This document shows, piece after piece, positions 21,995 to 33,245 of a stretch of 64,000 nucleotides of DNA. How positions within the stretch are numbered: the first letter of the stretch is position 1; each line of letters opens with the position of its first letter. Under the pieces are notes generated by a model, which saw only the letters and a program-made list of their open reading frames with translations, did not search any database and had not been told where the DNA came from. Source of the stretch: Lepisosteus oculatus (lineage: Eukaryota; Chordata; Actinopteri; Semionotiformes; Lepisosteidae); the NCBI RefSeq assembly GCF_040954835.1, contig NC_090697.1, positions 3,980,501-4,044,500 on the forward strand, written 5' to 3'. A program made the position numbers and the translations under genes.

Positions 21995-23026
21995 ATGAAT
22001 TCTACAAATGAGGAGATGGAGTACTGTTTCCAGCATGTCAAAGGATCCTGCCTCAAAGCACGCCGGCTGGCAGCTATTAAAGGCGCTATATACACATTTG
22101 TATTGGGAACAATCTTAGTTACAGTGTGTGGAAATTTAATGGTCATTATTTCAATTGCTCACTTCAAACAGCTTCATTCTCCAACTAATTTCCTCATCCT
22201 GTCTTTAGGATGTGTTGACTGTCTTTTAGGCATTCTTGTAATGCCATACAGCATGGTAAGATCTGTGGAAACCTGCTGGTACTTTGGGGACTTGTTTTGT
22301 AAAATACATTCAAGTCTTGACATGACCATTTCAGTAGCATCTATTTTACACCTAAATTGCATTGCTGTTGATAGATACTTTGCTATATGTAATCCTTTAC
22401 GGTACCAAAACATAATCACTACATTGGTTGTAGCCATTTTTATTGGCATTGTTTGGCTTTATTCCCTGCTGTTTGGTTTCGGATTGGTATTCTTTAAAGG
22501 AAGGTTAGCAAGCACTGATGAGCTGATCATTTCCAACTCTTGTGTGGGCTCATGTTTTATACAGTTTGATAAACATTGGGCAGTTCTGGTACCATTACTA
22601 GTTTTTTTTCTTCCAGCAGTAGTGATGATTTCTCTTTATGTGAAGATTTTAATTGTTGCCAGTAGGCAGGCAAAAGTAATAAAAGAAATATCAGGGACAG
22701 TTGTTTCTCAGAATGGCAATAAAAACAAAATAAAAGCAAACAGGGAGAGGAAAGCTGTAAAAACTCTGAGTATCGTAATGGGAATATATCTGCTCTGTTA
22801 TGTGCCATTTTCTGTTACTACTGTTACTGATTTGTTCTTGATTTTTTCTCCACCTGTGGTTATATTTGATATCCTTATATGGTTGGGCTACTTCAATTCT
22901 ACATGCAATCCCATAATTTATGCATTTTTTTACCCTTGGTTTCAGAAGGCATTCAAAATAATTATAACAGGGAATGTCTTTCATTTTGGTTCTTCATCCA
23001 TAAATCTCTTTTCAGATAAATATTAA
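21995..23026 (+). CDS. Trace amine-associated receptor T1b
   Basis: This is a 343-residue TAAR starting MNSTNEEMEYCFQ. It has N-terminal cysteines 11 and 19, D3.32 (109), DRY (126-128), the lysine/arginine-rich third loop and [16 protein letters not shown] in TM7, and it ends LFSDKY. It is the intact sister of T1a, differing by a handful of substitutions plus the N-terminal 27-bp difference. TM5 has no Asp near P5.50 (VPLLVFFLP), so only the classical D3.32 amine contact is expected. TM6 carries LLCYVP instead of the usual CWxP. ATG 21995 is chosen by alignment with the other paralogs; ATG 21956 is in frame 13 codons upstream with a weaker context. A strong splice acceptor upstream (21703-21704) suggests a spliced 5' UTR. 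Confidence 0.92.
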   Translation: MNSTNEEMEYCFQHVKGSCLKARRLAAIKGAIYTFVLGTILVTVCGNLMVIISIAHFKQLHSPTNFLILSLGCVDCLLGILVMPYSMVRSVETCWYFGDLFCKIHSSLDMTISVASILHLNCIAVDRYFAICNPLRYQNIITTLVVAIFIGIVWLYSLLFGFGLVFFKGRLASTDELIISNSCVGSCFIQFDKHWAVLVPLLVFFLPAVVMISLYVKILIVASRQAKVIKEISGTVVSQNGNKNKIKANRERKAVKTLSIVMGIYLLCYVPFSVTTVTDLFLIFSPPVVIFDILIWLGYFNSTCNPIIYAFFYPWFQKAFKIIITGNVFHFGSSSINLFSDKY

Positions 23027-23269
23027 TAGATAATTCTAAAGTTGCTAACATGATCCCATAATTCTAGAAAACGTAGGCACAGTTTCAAACTTTCCATGAA
23101 CTACAAATTGTTTCATTATTCAACACTACTTTTTAACCTTAACAAACACTTAAGAATACCCTTTCATAGGAACATAGGTTTCATAGGTTTATTTTAGAAA
23201 TAATTTGTTGAGAGCTATTTTTTTTCACAACAAATTAATCAATATGATTCCACATGTCATACTGTAGCT

Positions 23270-23559
23270 GATAAAAGGGAAAAAAAGGCTGCAAAGACAT
23301 TAGGTATCGTAATGGCAGTTTTCCTGCTCTGTTGTTTGCCGTTTTTTGTCACTGTTATTATTGATCCTTTCACTAATTTTTCTACACCTTTTATTGTACT
23401 GGATACCCTCATGTGGTTAGGCTACTTTAATTCTGCCTGCAATCCCATGAGTTATGGCTTTTTTATCCCTGGTTTCAGAAATCCTTTAAAATAATCATAA
23501 TAGGGAAGATTTTCCATGTTGGTTCTTCATCACTAAATCTCTTCACAGACAAACATTAA
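23270..23559 (+). pseudogene. TAAR pseudogene fragment, TM6 to C-terminus (unit B)
   Basis: Sister of the fossil at 2400-2689, with the same missing 5' part and the same frameshift after TM7. It differs by very few bases (for example STPFIVLD for STHFIVLD). Shared lesions show that it died before the duplication. Confidence 0.88.
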
Positions 23560-24640
23560 TGCAACATGTGAGTTCCCAGTGTTTCTCTATAGTCCCACAA
23601 TCATGACAGGAAAAGCTATTAAAAAATATTAAATCCCAGTCAATTTATTGTTTCTTCTTTGCTTTCTTAATGTCACACAAACCACGTTCTTCTAGCGAGT
23701 ATCAAATAGCAACATGACAGCTTGTGCGAGCCATTCATTATTTGACTGGTCTGGCAGAACGCCGTGATTACTCCAAGAAAAAAAAAGAGTTGCAGCTAAG
23801 TGGTTCAAGAAGACAAAAGCAAGCATTTAAGTCTTACAAGAACAGCTCACTGTTTTGTAGTGCTGGTAACTAGGGTTAGATCTGCCTTGATTACCTCCAC
23901 AATAATTATGAGGAGATTTTTAAAGAATATAGGTTACAGACAAAGTCTGCAGAAACATTAAGCATCCAAGAGATATTATACATATATCTACATTTTGTTT
24001 TATATTTGCCTTTATAATTAGGGATTATACGCTTTTTAGGTATGAATTGTTTTATTACAACAAATTTTGCAATATGTGAACATAATTTCATGCATTTATA
24101 TTTATATATGACAAATGAGCTTTGTCTTAGTACTCTTACAAGAAAAAAGAAAATGGAAATGAATCACCAGAAACTCATTAATAGTTTTAGTCATGTTGAA
24201 AGGACCAGAAAGACACTTTCAAGTTTTTGTTAAGCAGTTTCTCTATAATATTTTCTCAGCAGAGTATCTTTCTGATCATTTCACTATTTACATGATCTGT
24301 AAGATAATAATATGTTTTATTGCAGATTATCAAAATTGGTAATATGTGGTGTATGATATATTTTTATGTTTGACAGTCACAGAAATTGTATTAGCTAACC
24401 TTTGTTATGAATGACCGCATACAATAAATGTGTAAAGTATTAATATTGTATGTTTGTTTATTTAAAACTGCTAAAAATTAAGTATTTTTAATGCAATGAA
24501 AACATATTTTTAAGATTATCTTAATGAATTTAACACAAATAATTAGCAAAATCCTATATTGAGTCTCAAAAGCCATACATGTTATATAGGAAAAAATGCT
24601 GCATTTAATTGTAACTAGTTATTGGTATCATATATAATTC

Positions 24641-24960
24641 GGTGGCACAGTGGGGTAGTGGTTTGTATGGCTGCTTCACACTACTGGGGCCAGAGTTTTA
24701 TTATGGGCCTGCGTGTTATCTGCATGGAGCTTGTATGTTCTCCCTGTGCTCATGTGAGTTTCCTCAAAATTTTGGTTTCATCAAAAAGTCCCAAAACATA
24801 CTGGTAGGTGAATTGATTTCTGGGAAAACTGGTTCTAATGTGAGTGCTGGTCTGTGTACGACTGGAATCCTATCGAGGGTGTACCCATTACTTGCTTAGA
24901 TAGGCTCTGGCTTCCTCTAAGCCCCTTATTGGGATGAAGGGGATATAAAATGGCTGGATG
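24641..24960 (+). repeat. SINE-like dispersed repeat (unit B copy)
   Basis: Duplicate of 3764-4085, with the same head GGTGGCACAGTGGGGTAGTG and the same truncation, inherited through the segmental duplication. Confidence 0.7.
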
Positions 24961-25371
24961 TACAGTATATACACAGTTGTGCAGAAATGTTTCTACTCTT
25001 TTCACTCATGTCTTTCTTTCATTATGGAGGACAAAAATCATCAACTGGAAAGATTTTGCAGAACAAATGGTGGCCTTATAGAACTATAGATGTAAATATA
25101 AGAACCGATTATGTTAATGAGGAGGAAGATCTGATCAAGACTGTTTGATATTTGAGCGAAAAACGTAGATAGATAGATACTTTATTGATCCCGTGAGGGA
25201 AATTGCAGTAAATGGATTAATGTAATAGATCTAATGGATTAATTATTAAAAACATCATATCAGCTACTCATGTACATCTTACCAATTGGGTACAATCTGT
25301 ACTATAAACTTCCTATCTGTTGAGGGTTCTCTGTTAGCTTGAACTAAACATGACTAAGCTGTCAGTAGTTC

Positions 25372-25480
25372 AGGTGGGTAGCTGCGTCAGCATGCATAGG
25401 CGCAAAGGAACAAGTCATAGGTTTATTCCATGCTGAAAAGAGAAGAAAGGCACCTTTTCCAGTGACAGATGCCCACTGTC
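25372..25480 (-). repeat. Penelope-like element terminal fragment (unit B copy)
   Basis: Duplicate of 4495-4600; it matches the reversed terminus of the element at 61517. Confidence 0.6.
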
Positions 25481-26575
25481 TTTTTATTTTTTTCTAATTA
25501 ACTGATATATTTTATTAGTTATGTAATGTATTATTCTTAAACTATTATAAATTGCTCTAATTATATCCATAACTTTTTAATCATCCATCGCATGATGAAT
25601 CTCTTCAAAATGTATCAGTTATACCATGGTTCCTGCACACTACAAAACATACTGTATGCATAGTTTTTTAAAATCTACACATTTCTTTACATCATCAATT
25701 CAACCTTCAGGAAGTGTGAATATTCAGTGTAGTTTTGGATTTCTTGCAAACTTATAGCTCTATTAAAATGTATGTGAAAAATATAAAAAAATATATTATT
25801 GAATCTCTTGTTTCTTCCAAGAAACTTGGCAAAAGCAATTTAAGCTCCTAAACTATTTTTTCCAGACAGGAAAAAAGGCTTAAGCTACATTTTAATTTTA
25901 AAAGATGTATCAGTAAAGATTCCGCTGTTAGTAATAATTACGTGTTAGAATCTAAACAAATACAGCCTGCCACACCTTTCAGCACAGCACAGAGGCACAG
26001 ATCTTTTCTGCCTCATTTTCTTTAAAACAGAAATTAGAAAAGTCTTTTGGGAGACATTAAGGAAGCACTCAGTGTAGCTTTAACACTTATTGGAGATTAG
26101 GGATTTAATGCTTCATTTTGTAAAGGCTGGACCCATGGAGTTCCAGTAGTGACCAGAAAGTAATGACATTAACAGTACCTCCCAGAGGAGCACAATGCCC
26201 AGGCAGCACTGAAAGAAAGTAAGAGTGTAGGCTTGTGAGTGAAGACTATTCACATGGAACTGGCTAGAGGTGTGATGCCACTTGGGAGCTATATAATGCA
26301 GTGCTCAAATTTAAAAGAATAAGTTTAAGTCAGCCATGGAAGTAGAGTTAGGTAGTATGATTTATACAGTGTATACTGTATGTTCAAAGGATATTTTCAT
26401 TTGAATCAGCATTTTACTTGAACTAATTACTGTATTACTGGTTATTACTGAAATTACTCTGACATAATGACATAGCCAAAGTGCTGAAACAAGTCTGATT
26501 GAACAAATTAGAGCTGCTCTGTCCCTGATTCACAGAAAAAAATACTGAACTGAGCTTCTGTCATTTACCAAAGTA

Positions 26576-26880
26576 CAGATGTATCCACTCAGAACATGCA
26601 GTATTTCTTCCAACGTCGGAAAGTCGTGTGCTGCGTATCAGTATGTATTTCACTGGCCAAAGATGATCGATAGGTGGAACTTGTGGTGTGTCTGCTTCAT
26701 ATGGCATATTACTATGGAATTTTATAACTAACGTGTAATTTTGGTAGCTGAACATAACAATATAAGGGCTATAATGTCTCTGAACATCATTTAAAATTTT
26801 AATTTAGGAATATAAATACAGTATATCATACATACTGTACTGTATATGACTGGTAGTGGAAGCTAAAAAACGTACTCCAC
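26576..26880 (+). mobile_element. Old copy of the long-TIR TA element (unit B)
   Basis: Duplicate of 6247-6560. It begins TA-CAGATGTATCCA and keeps the TATATGACTGGT block. It has diverged from the termini of the younger element at 43658. Confidence 0.6.
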
Positions 26881-27429
26881 TTATTTCATAAACATTTTAT
26901 ACATCAATGTCTTTAACTTACTTACTGTGGTTATATGGAAATGTTTTGACATGCTCATTCTAACTATATAAAGTTTGTATACTTTATAAAAAAACTATAA
27001 TGCTTTCATCTTTTTTATGAATGTCTTATTGACTGTATTGACTTGCTGTCAATATTGTGGTAAAAAACGTGTACTTTTTAGAATCCACTTAATAGGAAAT
27101 AATAACATGGAATCACATAACTAAAGAAATTAATAATTATTTTGTATTTATTTGTTTTAATGACAAGAAAATAACAAAGACACAAATATACATATAAATA
27201 GAGGAAAAAAGACATTCACTGATGCAGAAGAGAAAGAAAAAAGAGAACTCAAATAATATTTAAATACCCTTAGAAGGCTTATAAATGAAGCCAAGGGAAA
27301 AAATAAATAAAAAAGCATCAGAGATTCTTCCATTTTTACCTCATAAGCACAGATAATCGTATATAGAAAAATCCCTCTTGTTTAAAATAACATCACTCTG
27401 TTAACAGAAATAACATTTTTACTCAGTCC

Positions 27430-28200
27430 CACCTGATTGCTGTCAGGTCCTGGGAGAGGACAGTGGGTTTCTGAATCAAAACGCATCATAGCGAATCATA
27501 ACCAGCTTTCTACCAACCTCAAATCCAAAGAAAGAACAAAGTTGCTTATAAGGCAGTGCGGATTTCCTTTGCCACCTTGCTATGCAGTGATGTTTCAGAA
27601 TGCAGTACTGAAAACACTCCGAGCCCGTGACCCCAGTCCGCTCCGTGAGCAAAGACTGGGGTGACCTACATGTCTGAGCTCTGCAGCGGTACCCGGCCCT
27701 GCAAGGCATTACTACTGCTCTCTAGAGGCAGTAGTTCTAGGTATATATTGCGCTGGTCTTTGGATCCAGTGACCAGCAGCCTCAGGCTAGCCTCTGCTGA
27801 TCGCGCCGAAGTTCCTCTGATGCTCCAGGATAGACAGATGGGAAATCTCTACTCAGACCCGCAGCTGGAGTTTTTGCTCTCCATCAGGTGACCAGGCACA
27901 GATGATGGTCTCCGCAGAGCGCGCAACACCTCTCAGCCCTGGTTAAAGTCAAGGCACATGACCAGCTGTGCAAAGGCAGACAGGCGGCTCTACAGCCTCC
28001 GTGTGGAGAAATCCACAGGGTGACCAGGCTGTCTTCGTGGCCCTCAAGTAGCCGGGGGCTGCAGCCGGAGTCAGGCTGTCAGAGCCATTAACACATGGGC
28101 ATGCCCAGCCAAGCCTTCGGGTCTGGGCTGCAGACTGGCACAGTGCATCAGCCAGATCTGCTCTGGTGAGTGCTAGCATGTAGAGAAAGTCATTGCCCTG
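27430..28200 (-). other. GC-rich relic, possibly a WD40-protein retropseudogene (unit B)
   Basis: Sister of 7090-7860. The minus strand again reads LRLLVTGSKDQR. It has an extra stretch near 28000 encoding WSPCGFLHTEAVEPPVCLC in one frame, which is absent from A and may be the original sequence lost there. The frame is not maintained. Confidence 0.3.
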
Positions 28201-28778
28201 CTTTTTTATCTAGCACTTAATGAAAAGGTCAATGTAGAGCATGTTATTATTACTGCAATGAGATGTTTGCTGAGATCTAGGGGTGCAAGATACAGTGATT
28301 AAAGTGATTGCAAAGGAGTTAATACATTTGGGGTAAATGATTAATTGTCAATCAACAGTTCAGGTAGACAGCATGAAACAGGCAGTTAGAAAGAAAAAGA
28401 GGTAGGAGAGAAAAAAAGAGGATACAGGAAGACAGGGGAAGAGACCGAATGGGAGAAGGCAAGACCTCCCCTCCCTCATCAAGATCATCCATAAAAACCA
28501 GATTCAAGTTAACTATTTGAAACTTAAATATTTAAAACTTTGAAACTTTGTTAAATGAGCTATTCTCTGACTTTGATTTGCTTTGACTCAGTTAAAAATG
28601 GCCTCCCCTGCTTAGTGGGTGCTTTTTTAGAAGAGGTAGATAGGTTTCCTTTCATTTTGTAGCATCCTGGATTACAGAGAGATTTTTAATCGTAGGTTGT
28701 ATTGTGTCAGATTTAGAAGTCAGCTTTATCTCTTCTGTTGGCCTTTGCAAGCTGATAGGGGAGTTGAATACTTGGTAG

Positions 28779-29214
28779 TGTTAGGAATCCCTGGAGGGAA
28801 GATACACGGATCCTGTGCAGACACAGGCACGGGTGATAGATGAGGCAGGCGAACAAACCAAAACAAGAGGCAAGGTCGTAGTCAAAAGGCGAAAGGCAAG
28901 TCGTAATCCAGGAAGTTCTCCGGTAGCAGACAGTCCGAGGCGAGAGGCGTGGTGCAAAGTCGAAAAGGCAGAAGGGGAATGCAAAATCCAGAATAAAAGA
29001 GGTACGGGGAAAAACGCCAGGTAGAGCTCTCAAGGAGTAGACTCAATACCGAGCAGCAGGAAGCAGGTGAAGATGGTTTAAATAGCAGTGCGCACCGCAC
29101 AGTGAGTGTGCGCAGGTGGTTTAACTCGTGCGGCGGCGTTTGTTAATAATCACCCGCTGCTGGGGCTGATTAGCTTGCTTACGATTTGGTCTTGACTGCC
29201 TGGTGGTAGTGACA
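28779..29214 (-). mobile_element. Solo LTR, 436 bp, in unit B only
   Basis: It begins TGTTAGG and ends GTGACA (TG...CA) and is bracketed by the 5-bp repeat GGTAG (28774-28778 and 29215-29219). Unit A has the uninterrupted site near 8412-8420. On the minus strand a TATTTAAA box sits in an LTR-like position, suggesting minus orientation. The form fits a Gypsy-type LTR. It is a fossil left by LTR-LTR recombination and is younger than the A/B duplication. Confidence 0.85.
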
Positions 29215-29654
29215 GGTAGCAGTCTGGGGCTTTCCTGGGTGGTTAGGATATAGGCTCCTGAAATGCCTTGCTAGAGTGTTTGCTAATAGTATAACTCATA
29301 TATTGTATGTTTATGTTGTGTGTGTTATTTAGTGTGTCATTGTCATTATTAATAAATGTTTGTCTTACCTGAGTTATTACTCTTTTCATCAAAGTTGCAT
29401 CAATAAAAAAATGGAGGTGCCTCCTATTATACCAAACACTTGGATGCATTCTTGACAAAATATTTGCAAGTTGGGGGGTTATGATTACTTAGCTTTAATC
29501 TAAGCCATAAACCAGGCTTCTACTGTATAAAGTTCCAGAGATATTATTAACAGTTTCAGTGAACATCATACCAGGGGGAAAGTGAGTAATTTTCTCAGCT
29601 ATTTCTGATATTCTCTTTTTTTTTATAACCCTCTATTTGTAACACAACAAATTT

Positions 29655-29730
29655 CACATAGATAGCACCTGAGGAATTGAACCCAGGGTTCCTGTGCTGC
29701 AGGGTAGCAATGCTAATCAATGTGCTTCAA
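29655..29730 (-). repeat. tRNA-derived SINE head (unit B copy)
   Basis: Duplicate of 8885-8965, with B-box-like GGGTTCAATTCC on the minus strand. Confidence 0.5.
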
Positions 29731-30129
29731 GGGCTTGAGTTTTGGTCATGTCACTATTCCACTACAACTCTGACTGGGATTCTCTAATTTAGTGGTTCTC
29801 AAACTATGGTACTATGGAGCACTGCCAGGTGGTACGCCATATAACCCTGGATCATTGTTGTGTGCACTGAAAAATCGGGACAGGTTTTCATATTTTCTAT
29901 TTTAATATGTGTCGAATACACAGCCTACGTACTATGATACAGCGTGCGGTAATACCTGAGTGGACACAGAGCTACAATGTAATTCTATACCATTCTATAG
30001 GAGTGCGTGCTATAAATGAAAGCGGCCAATTGTATCTAAAAACACTTATCTCTTGCAAATAGGAAGGTAGGAGAATGTGCGTTATTTTGGAACAATGCCA
30101 GTGTTATAAGCACAGTAATGCATAGAAAT

Positions 30130-33100
30130 TGATTTTAATCACTTCCGGCGCCGGAAAGATGGCGACGGTTTACAGAAAGCTCTCTCGTTGTGTGTCTGTT
30201 TTAATGTTTATTTATATGTTAATACTCTTGTTTTGTGTTGGACGCTCAATGTCTGTCATTACTTATGATATACAAACACTTTTAAACCTGAGGACAGACT
30301 CCTTAATGTCATCAAACAACTTTTTTCACATACCGGACCCCACCTGCTGGATTGGACAAAGATGCGGCGAACAACAAAAACAGGTGGGCAGACGCCGGGG
30401 GAGACGAGGCGGCGTACTAGCGCGACTACGAAGGCGTCCGCACAGACCACCGCTGCCGTCTATTTTGTTAGCTAATGTTCAGTCACTGGACAATAAGATA
30501 GATGAGCTACATTGTCGGATCAACGCGGAAAGGGACCTGAGGGAATGCTGTGTTTATGCCTTCACTGAAACCTGGCTGAATGCATGCGTCCCGGACACCG
30601 CCATCCAGCCAAAGGGGTTCACCGTTTACCGCATGGACAGAAACCACCAAGCAACTGGCAAACACAAAGGCGGAGGCGTTTGCTTCCTGGTCAACGGGAG
30701 GGAGTTTTCCGCCACTATTATCACAACCGTTCTTGCGTGGAAGCAGCACATAGCGAACTCCATGACATTATCAACAAGCACGAAAACTCCCACCCAGAAG
30801 CCGTCTCAATTGTAGTCTCAATTGTAGTTGGGGACTTCAACCACTGCAATCTGAGGAAAGTACTGCAAAAATACATTCAGTATGTCACTGTACCGACAAG
30901 AGGAGGCAATATTTTGGACCACTGCTACACAACAATAAAAGGAGCATACAAAGCGCTTCCCAAACCGAGTTTCGGTAAGTCGGACCACATCGCTCTCCTG
31001 TTGCTTCCTGAGTACAAACAGTAGCTGAAGACCTCACCCATTGCGAACAGGTCAGTGCGTTGTTGGTCTGAGGAGGCGGAAAGCAAGTTAATAGACTGCT
31101 TTGATAGTACAGACTGGGATGCATTCAGAGCTCCCGACACAGATTTAAATGAGTATACGGACACGGTCACCAGCTATATTAAATACTGCACCGACATTTG
31201 TGTACCAGGAATGAAAATTAGGTCATTTCCCAATCAGAAACCGTGGTTCAACAACGACATTTGCAATAAAATAAAAGATAGATCCACCGCGTTCAAATCG
31301 GGGGACAAAGAGCTGTACAAGAAATCACGGTATGCATTAAAGGAAGCCATAAAACGCGCCAAACGGAGCTACAGAGTGTGGCAGAGTGTGGCAGTGCGCT
31401 GACACCTGGAGGCTGTGGCAGGAATTACAGTCAATCACAGGCTACAAGGGCTGCAGCCAGGAGATTGACACGAACAACGCATCCCTGCCTGACGAGCTGA
31501 ACCACTTCTATGCCCGGCTTGATGCTCTGAACACGGGCAATGCTGAGAAGACCCCAAGTGTGCAGGGCGAGTTTGTTCTGAAACTCTCAGAGCAGGACGT
31601 GCAGAAGACTCTGAGCAGGGTGAAAATCCGTAAGGCTGCAGGGCCTGATGGGATACCAGCTCGCGTCCTGAGGACATGTGCAGCCCAGCTCACCACAGTG
31701 TTTACGGACATCTTTAACTCCTCCCTCTCACAGTCCATGGTCCCCACCTGCTTTAAAAAAAACACTATTGTTCCAACCCCCAAAAAGACAAAAGTGACAT
31801 GCCTGAATGATTACCGCACAGTAGCATTAACATCTGTGGTGATGCAATGCCTGGAGAAGCTGGTGTTGTCACACATCAACTCCTCCATCACAGAGTCCCT
31901 GGACCCCTTGCAGTTCGCCTTCCAGAACAACAGATCAGTGAATGATGCTGTCTCCCTGGCTCTGCATACAGCCTTGGAACACCTGGACACTAAGAACTCA
32001 TATGTGAGAATGCTGTTTGTGGACTACAGTTCAGCATTCAATTCCATCATACCCAGTCAACTGGTGACAAAGCTCAGGGGATTAGGTCTGTGCAACTCTG
32101 TCTGCAACTGGCTGTTGGACTTTCTTATTGAGAGACCACAGGTGGTGCGGATAGGCAATAAAACATCAACACCACTCACCCTGAGCACTGGAACCCCACA
32201 AGGCTGCTGTCTGAGTCCAAGGTTGTACTCCCTATTTACTCACGACTGCACAGCAAGACACAGCAACAACCGCATCATTAAGTTTGCCGATGACACCACT
32301 ATAATAGGACTAATCAGTGATGATGACGAGTCCACTTACAGGGATGAAGTTGTACAGCTGCTTAGGTGGTGTCATAGCAATAACCTGGACTTGAACATAA
32401 AGAAAACGAAAGAGATAATAGTGGACTTTCAGAGACACAGGCCATACACTCACAGCCCACTCAGTATTGATGGAACGGAACTGGTAACAGTCACCAGCTT
32501 TAGGTTTTTGGGAATTCACATCTCTAAAGATCTAACCTGGACTGTGAACACTGACTCTATCATGAAGAAGGCTCAACAGTGCCTTTATTTCTTGAGGTGC
32601 CTCAAGCGATGGGGGATGCCAATACATGTGTTGGTGAACTTCTACCGCTGCACCATCGAGAGCGTCCTCACCAACGGGATCACCGTGTGGTATGGCAACA
32701 CCTCTTCGCGAGAAAGAAAGGCACTGCAGAGAATGGTCAATATGGCCCAGAACATCATCGGCTGCGGTCTCACCAAGATTAAACAGCTCTATGAGGACCG
32801 CTGCCGTGGTAGAATTCTGGCCATCACAGAGGACAGTCACCACCCCGGGCATGAGCTCTTCACCCCACTGCCCTCAGACAAGAGATATAAGAGCATACGG
32901 ACACTTACCACTAGATTCTTCAATAGCTTCTATCCACAAGCAGTGAGACTGGCGAACACATTTAGCCATCCCCCTCGGACCACACCTACACCATCACCAT
33001 CTACCTCTTTATGATTTCTTATCTATTGCACATCTCCAGTCATTGTTTACACGTCTGTATTGTTTACATTCAAACTGTCTACATGTTTACTTGCACATTG

Positions 33101-33245
33101 TCTATTGTTTGTTTGTACATTTTCTTGATGCACTGTTTGCACTTTGTTTTGTTTTTTACACTTGTTTTACAATCGAGAGACTTTCTGTAAGTAAGAATTC
33201 CATTGTACCAGTACCGGTTACATATGGCAATAAAGTTCAAGTTCA
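30130..33245 (+). mobile_element. L2-type LINE, nearly full length
   Basis: It is flanked by the 6-bp repeat AGAAAT (30124-30129 and 33246-33251). The 5' end has a CG-rich start and ATG at 30159. The first frame contains the endonuclease N-terminus (LLANVQSLDNKIDEL, TETWLN). After an internal loss, the GDFNH and KSDHIALLL blocks follow, then the reverse transcriptase. It ends AATAAAGTTCAAGTTCA, the L2-like repeated tail. Short tandem duplications of 12 bp (about 30805-30829) and 10 bp (about 31375-31394) disrupt the frame, so it is now inactive. Confidence 0.92.
31386..33014 (+). CDS. L2 reverse transcriptase ORF (part of the LINE)
   Basis: A 542-codon open stretch with the RT core in order: KAAGPDGIPARVLR, FVDYSSAFNSI, TGTPQGCCLSP and the catalytic KFADDTT. 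After these come the L2 C-terminal FLGIHI, LYFLRCL, NFYRC and WYGN blocks. It has no ATG at its start: the reading frame was opened by a 10-bp tandem duplication just upstream, which separates it from the preceding endonuclease-linker frame (31055-31402). Once it was part of a single endonuclease-RT polyprotein. It is a recent copy, judging from the long open RT. Confidence 0.85.
   Translation: MWQCADTWRLWQELQSITGYKGCSQEIDTNNASLPDELNHFYARLDALNTGNAEKTPSVQGEFVLKLSEQDVQKTLSRVKIRKAAGPDGIPARVLRTCAAQLTTVFTDIFNSSLSQSMVPTCFKKNTIVPTPKKTKVTCLNDYRTVALTSVVMQCLEKLVLSHINSSITESLDPLQFAFQNNRSVNDAVSLALHTALEHLDTKNSYVRMLFVDYSSAFNSIIPSQLVTKLRGLGLCNSVCNWLLDFLIERPQVVRIGNKTSTPLTLSTGTPQGCCLSPRLYSLFTHDCTARHSNNRIIKFADDTTIIGLISDDDESTYRDEVVQLLRWCHSNNLDLNIKKTKEIIVDFQRHRPYTHSPLSIDGTELVTVTSFRFLGIHISKDLTWTVNTDSIMKKAQQCLYFLRCLKRWGMPIHVLVNFYRCTIESVLTNGITVWYGNTSSRERKALQRMVNMAQNIIGCGLTKIKQLYEDRCRGRILAITEDSHHPGHELFTPLPSDKRYKSIRTLTTRFFNSFYPQAVRLANTFSHPPRTTPTPSPSTSL

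Noticed and set aside
28713-29033. 106-residue minus-strand frame
   Set aside because: It lies within the solo LTR; such frames are common chance openings in GC-rich LTRs.
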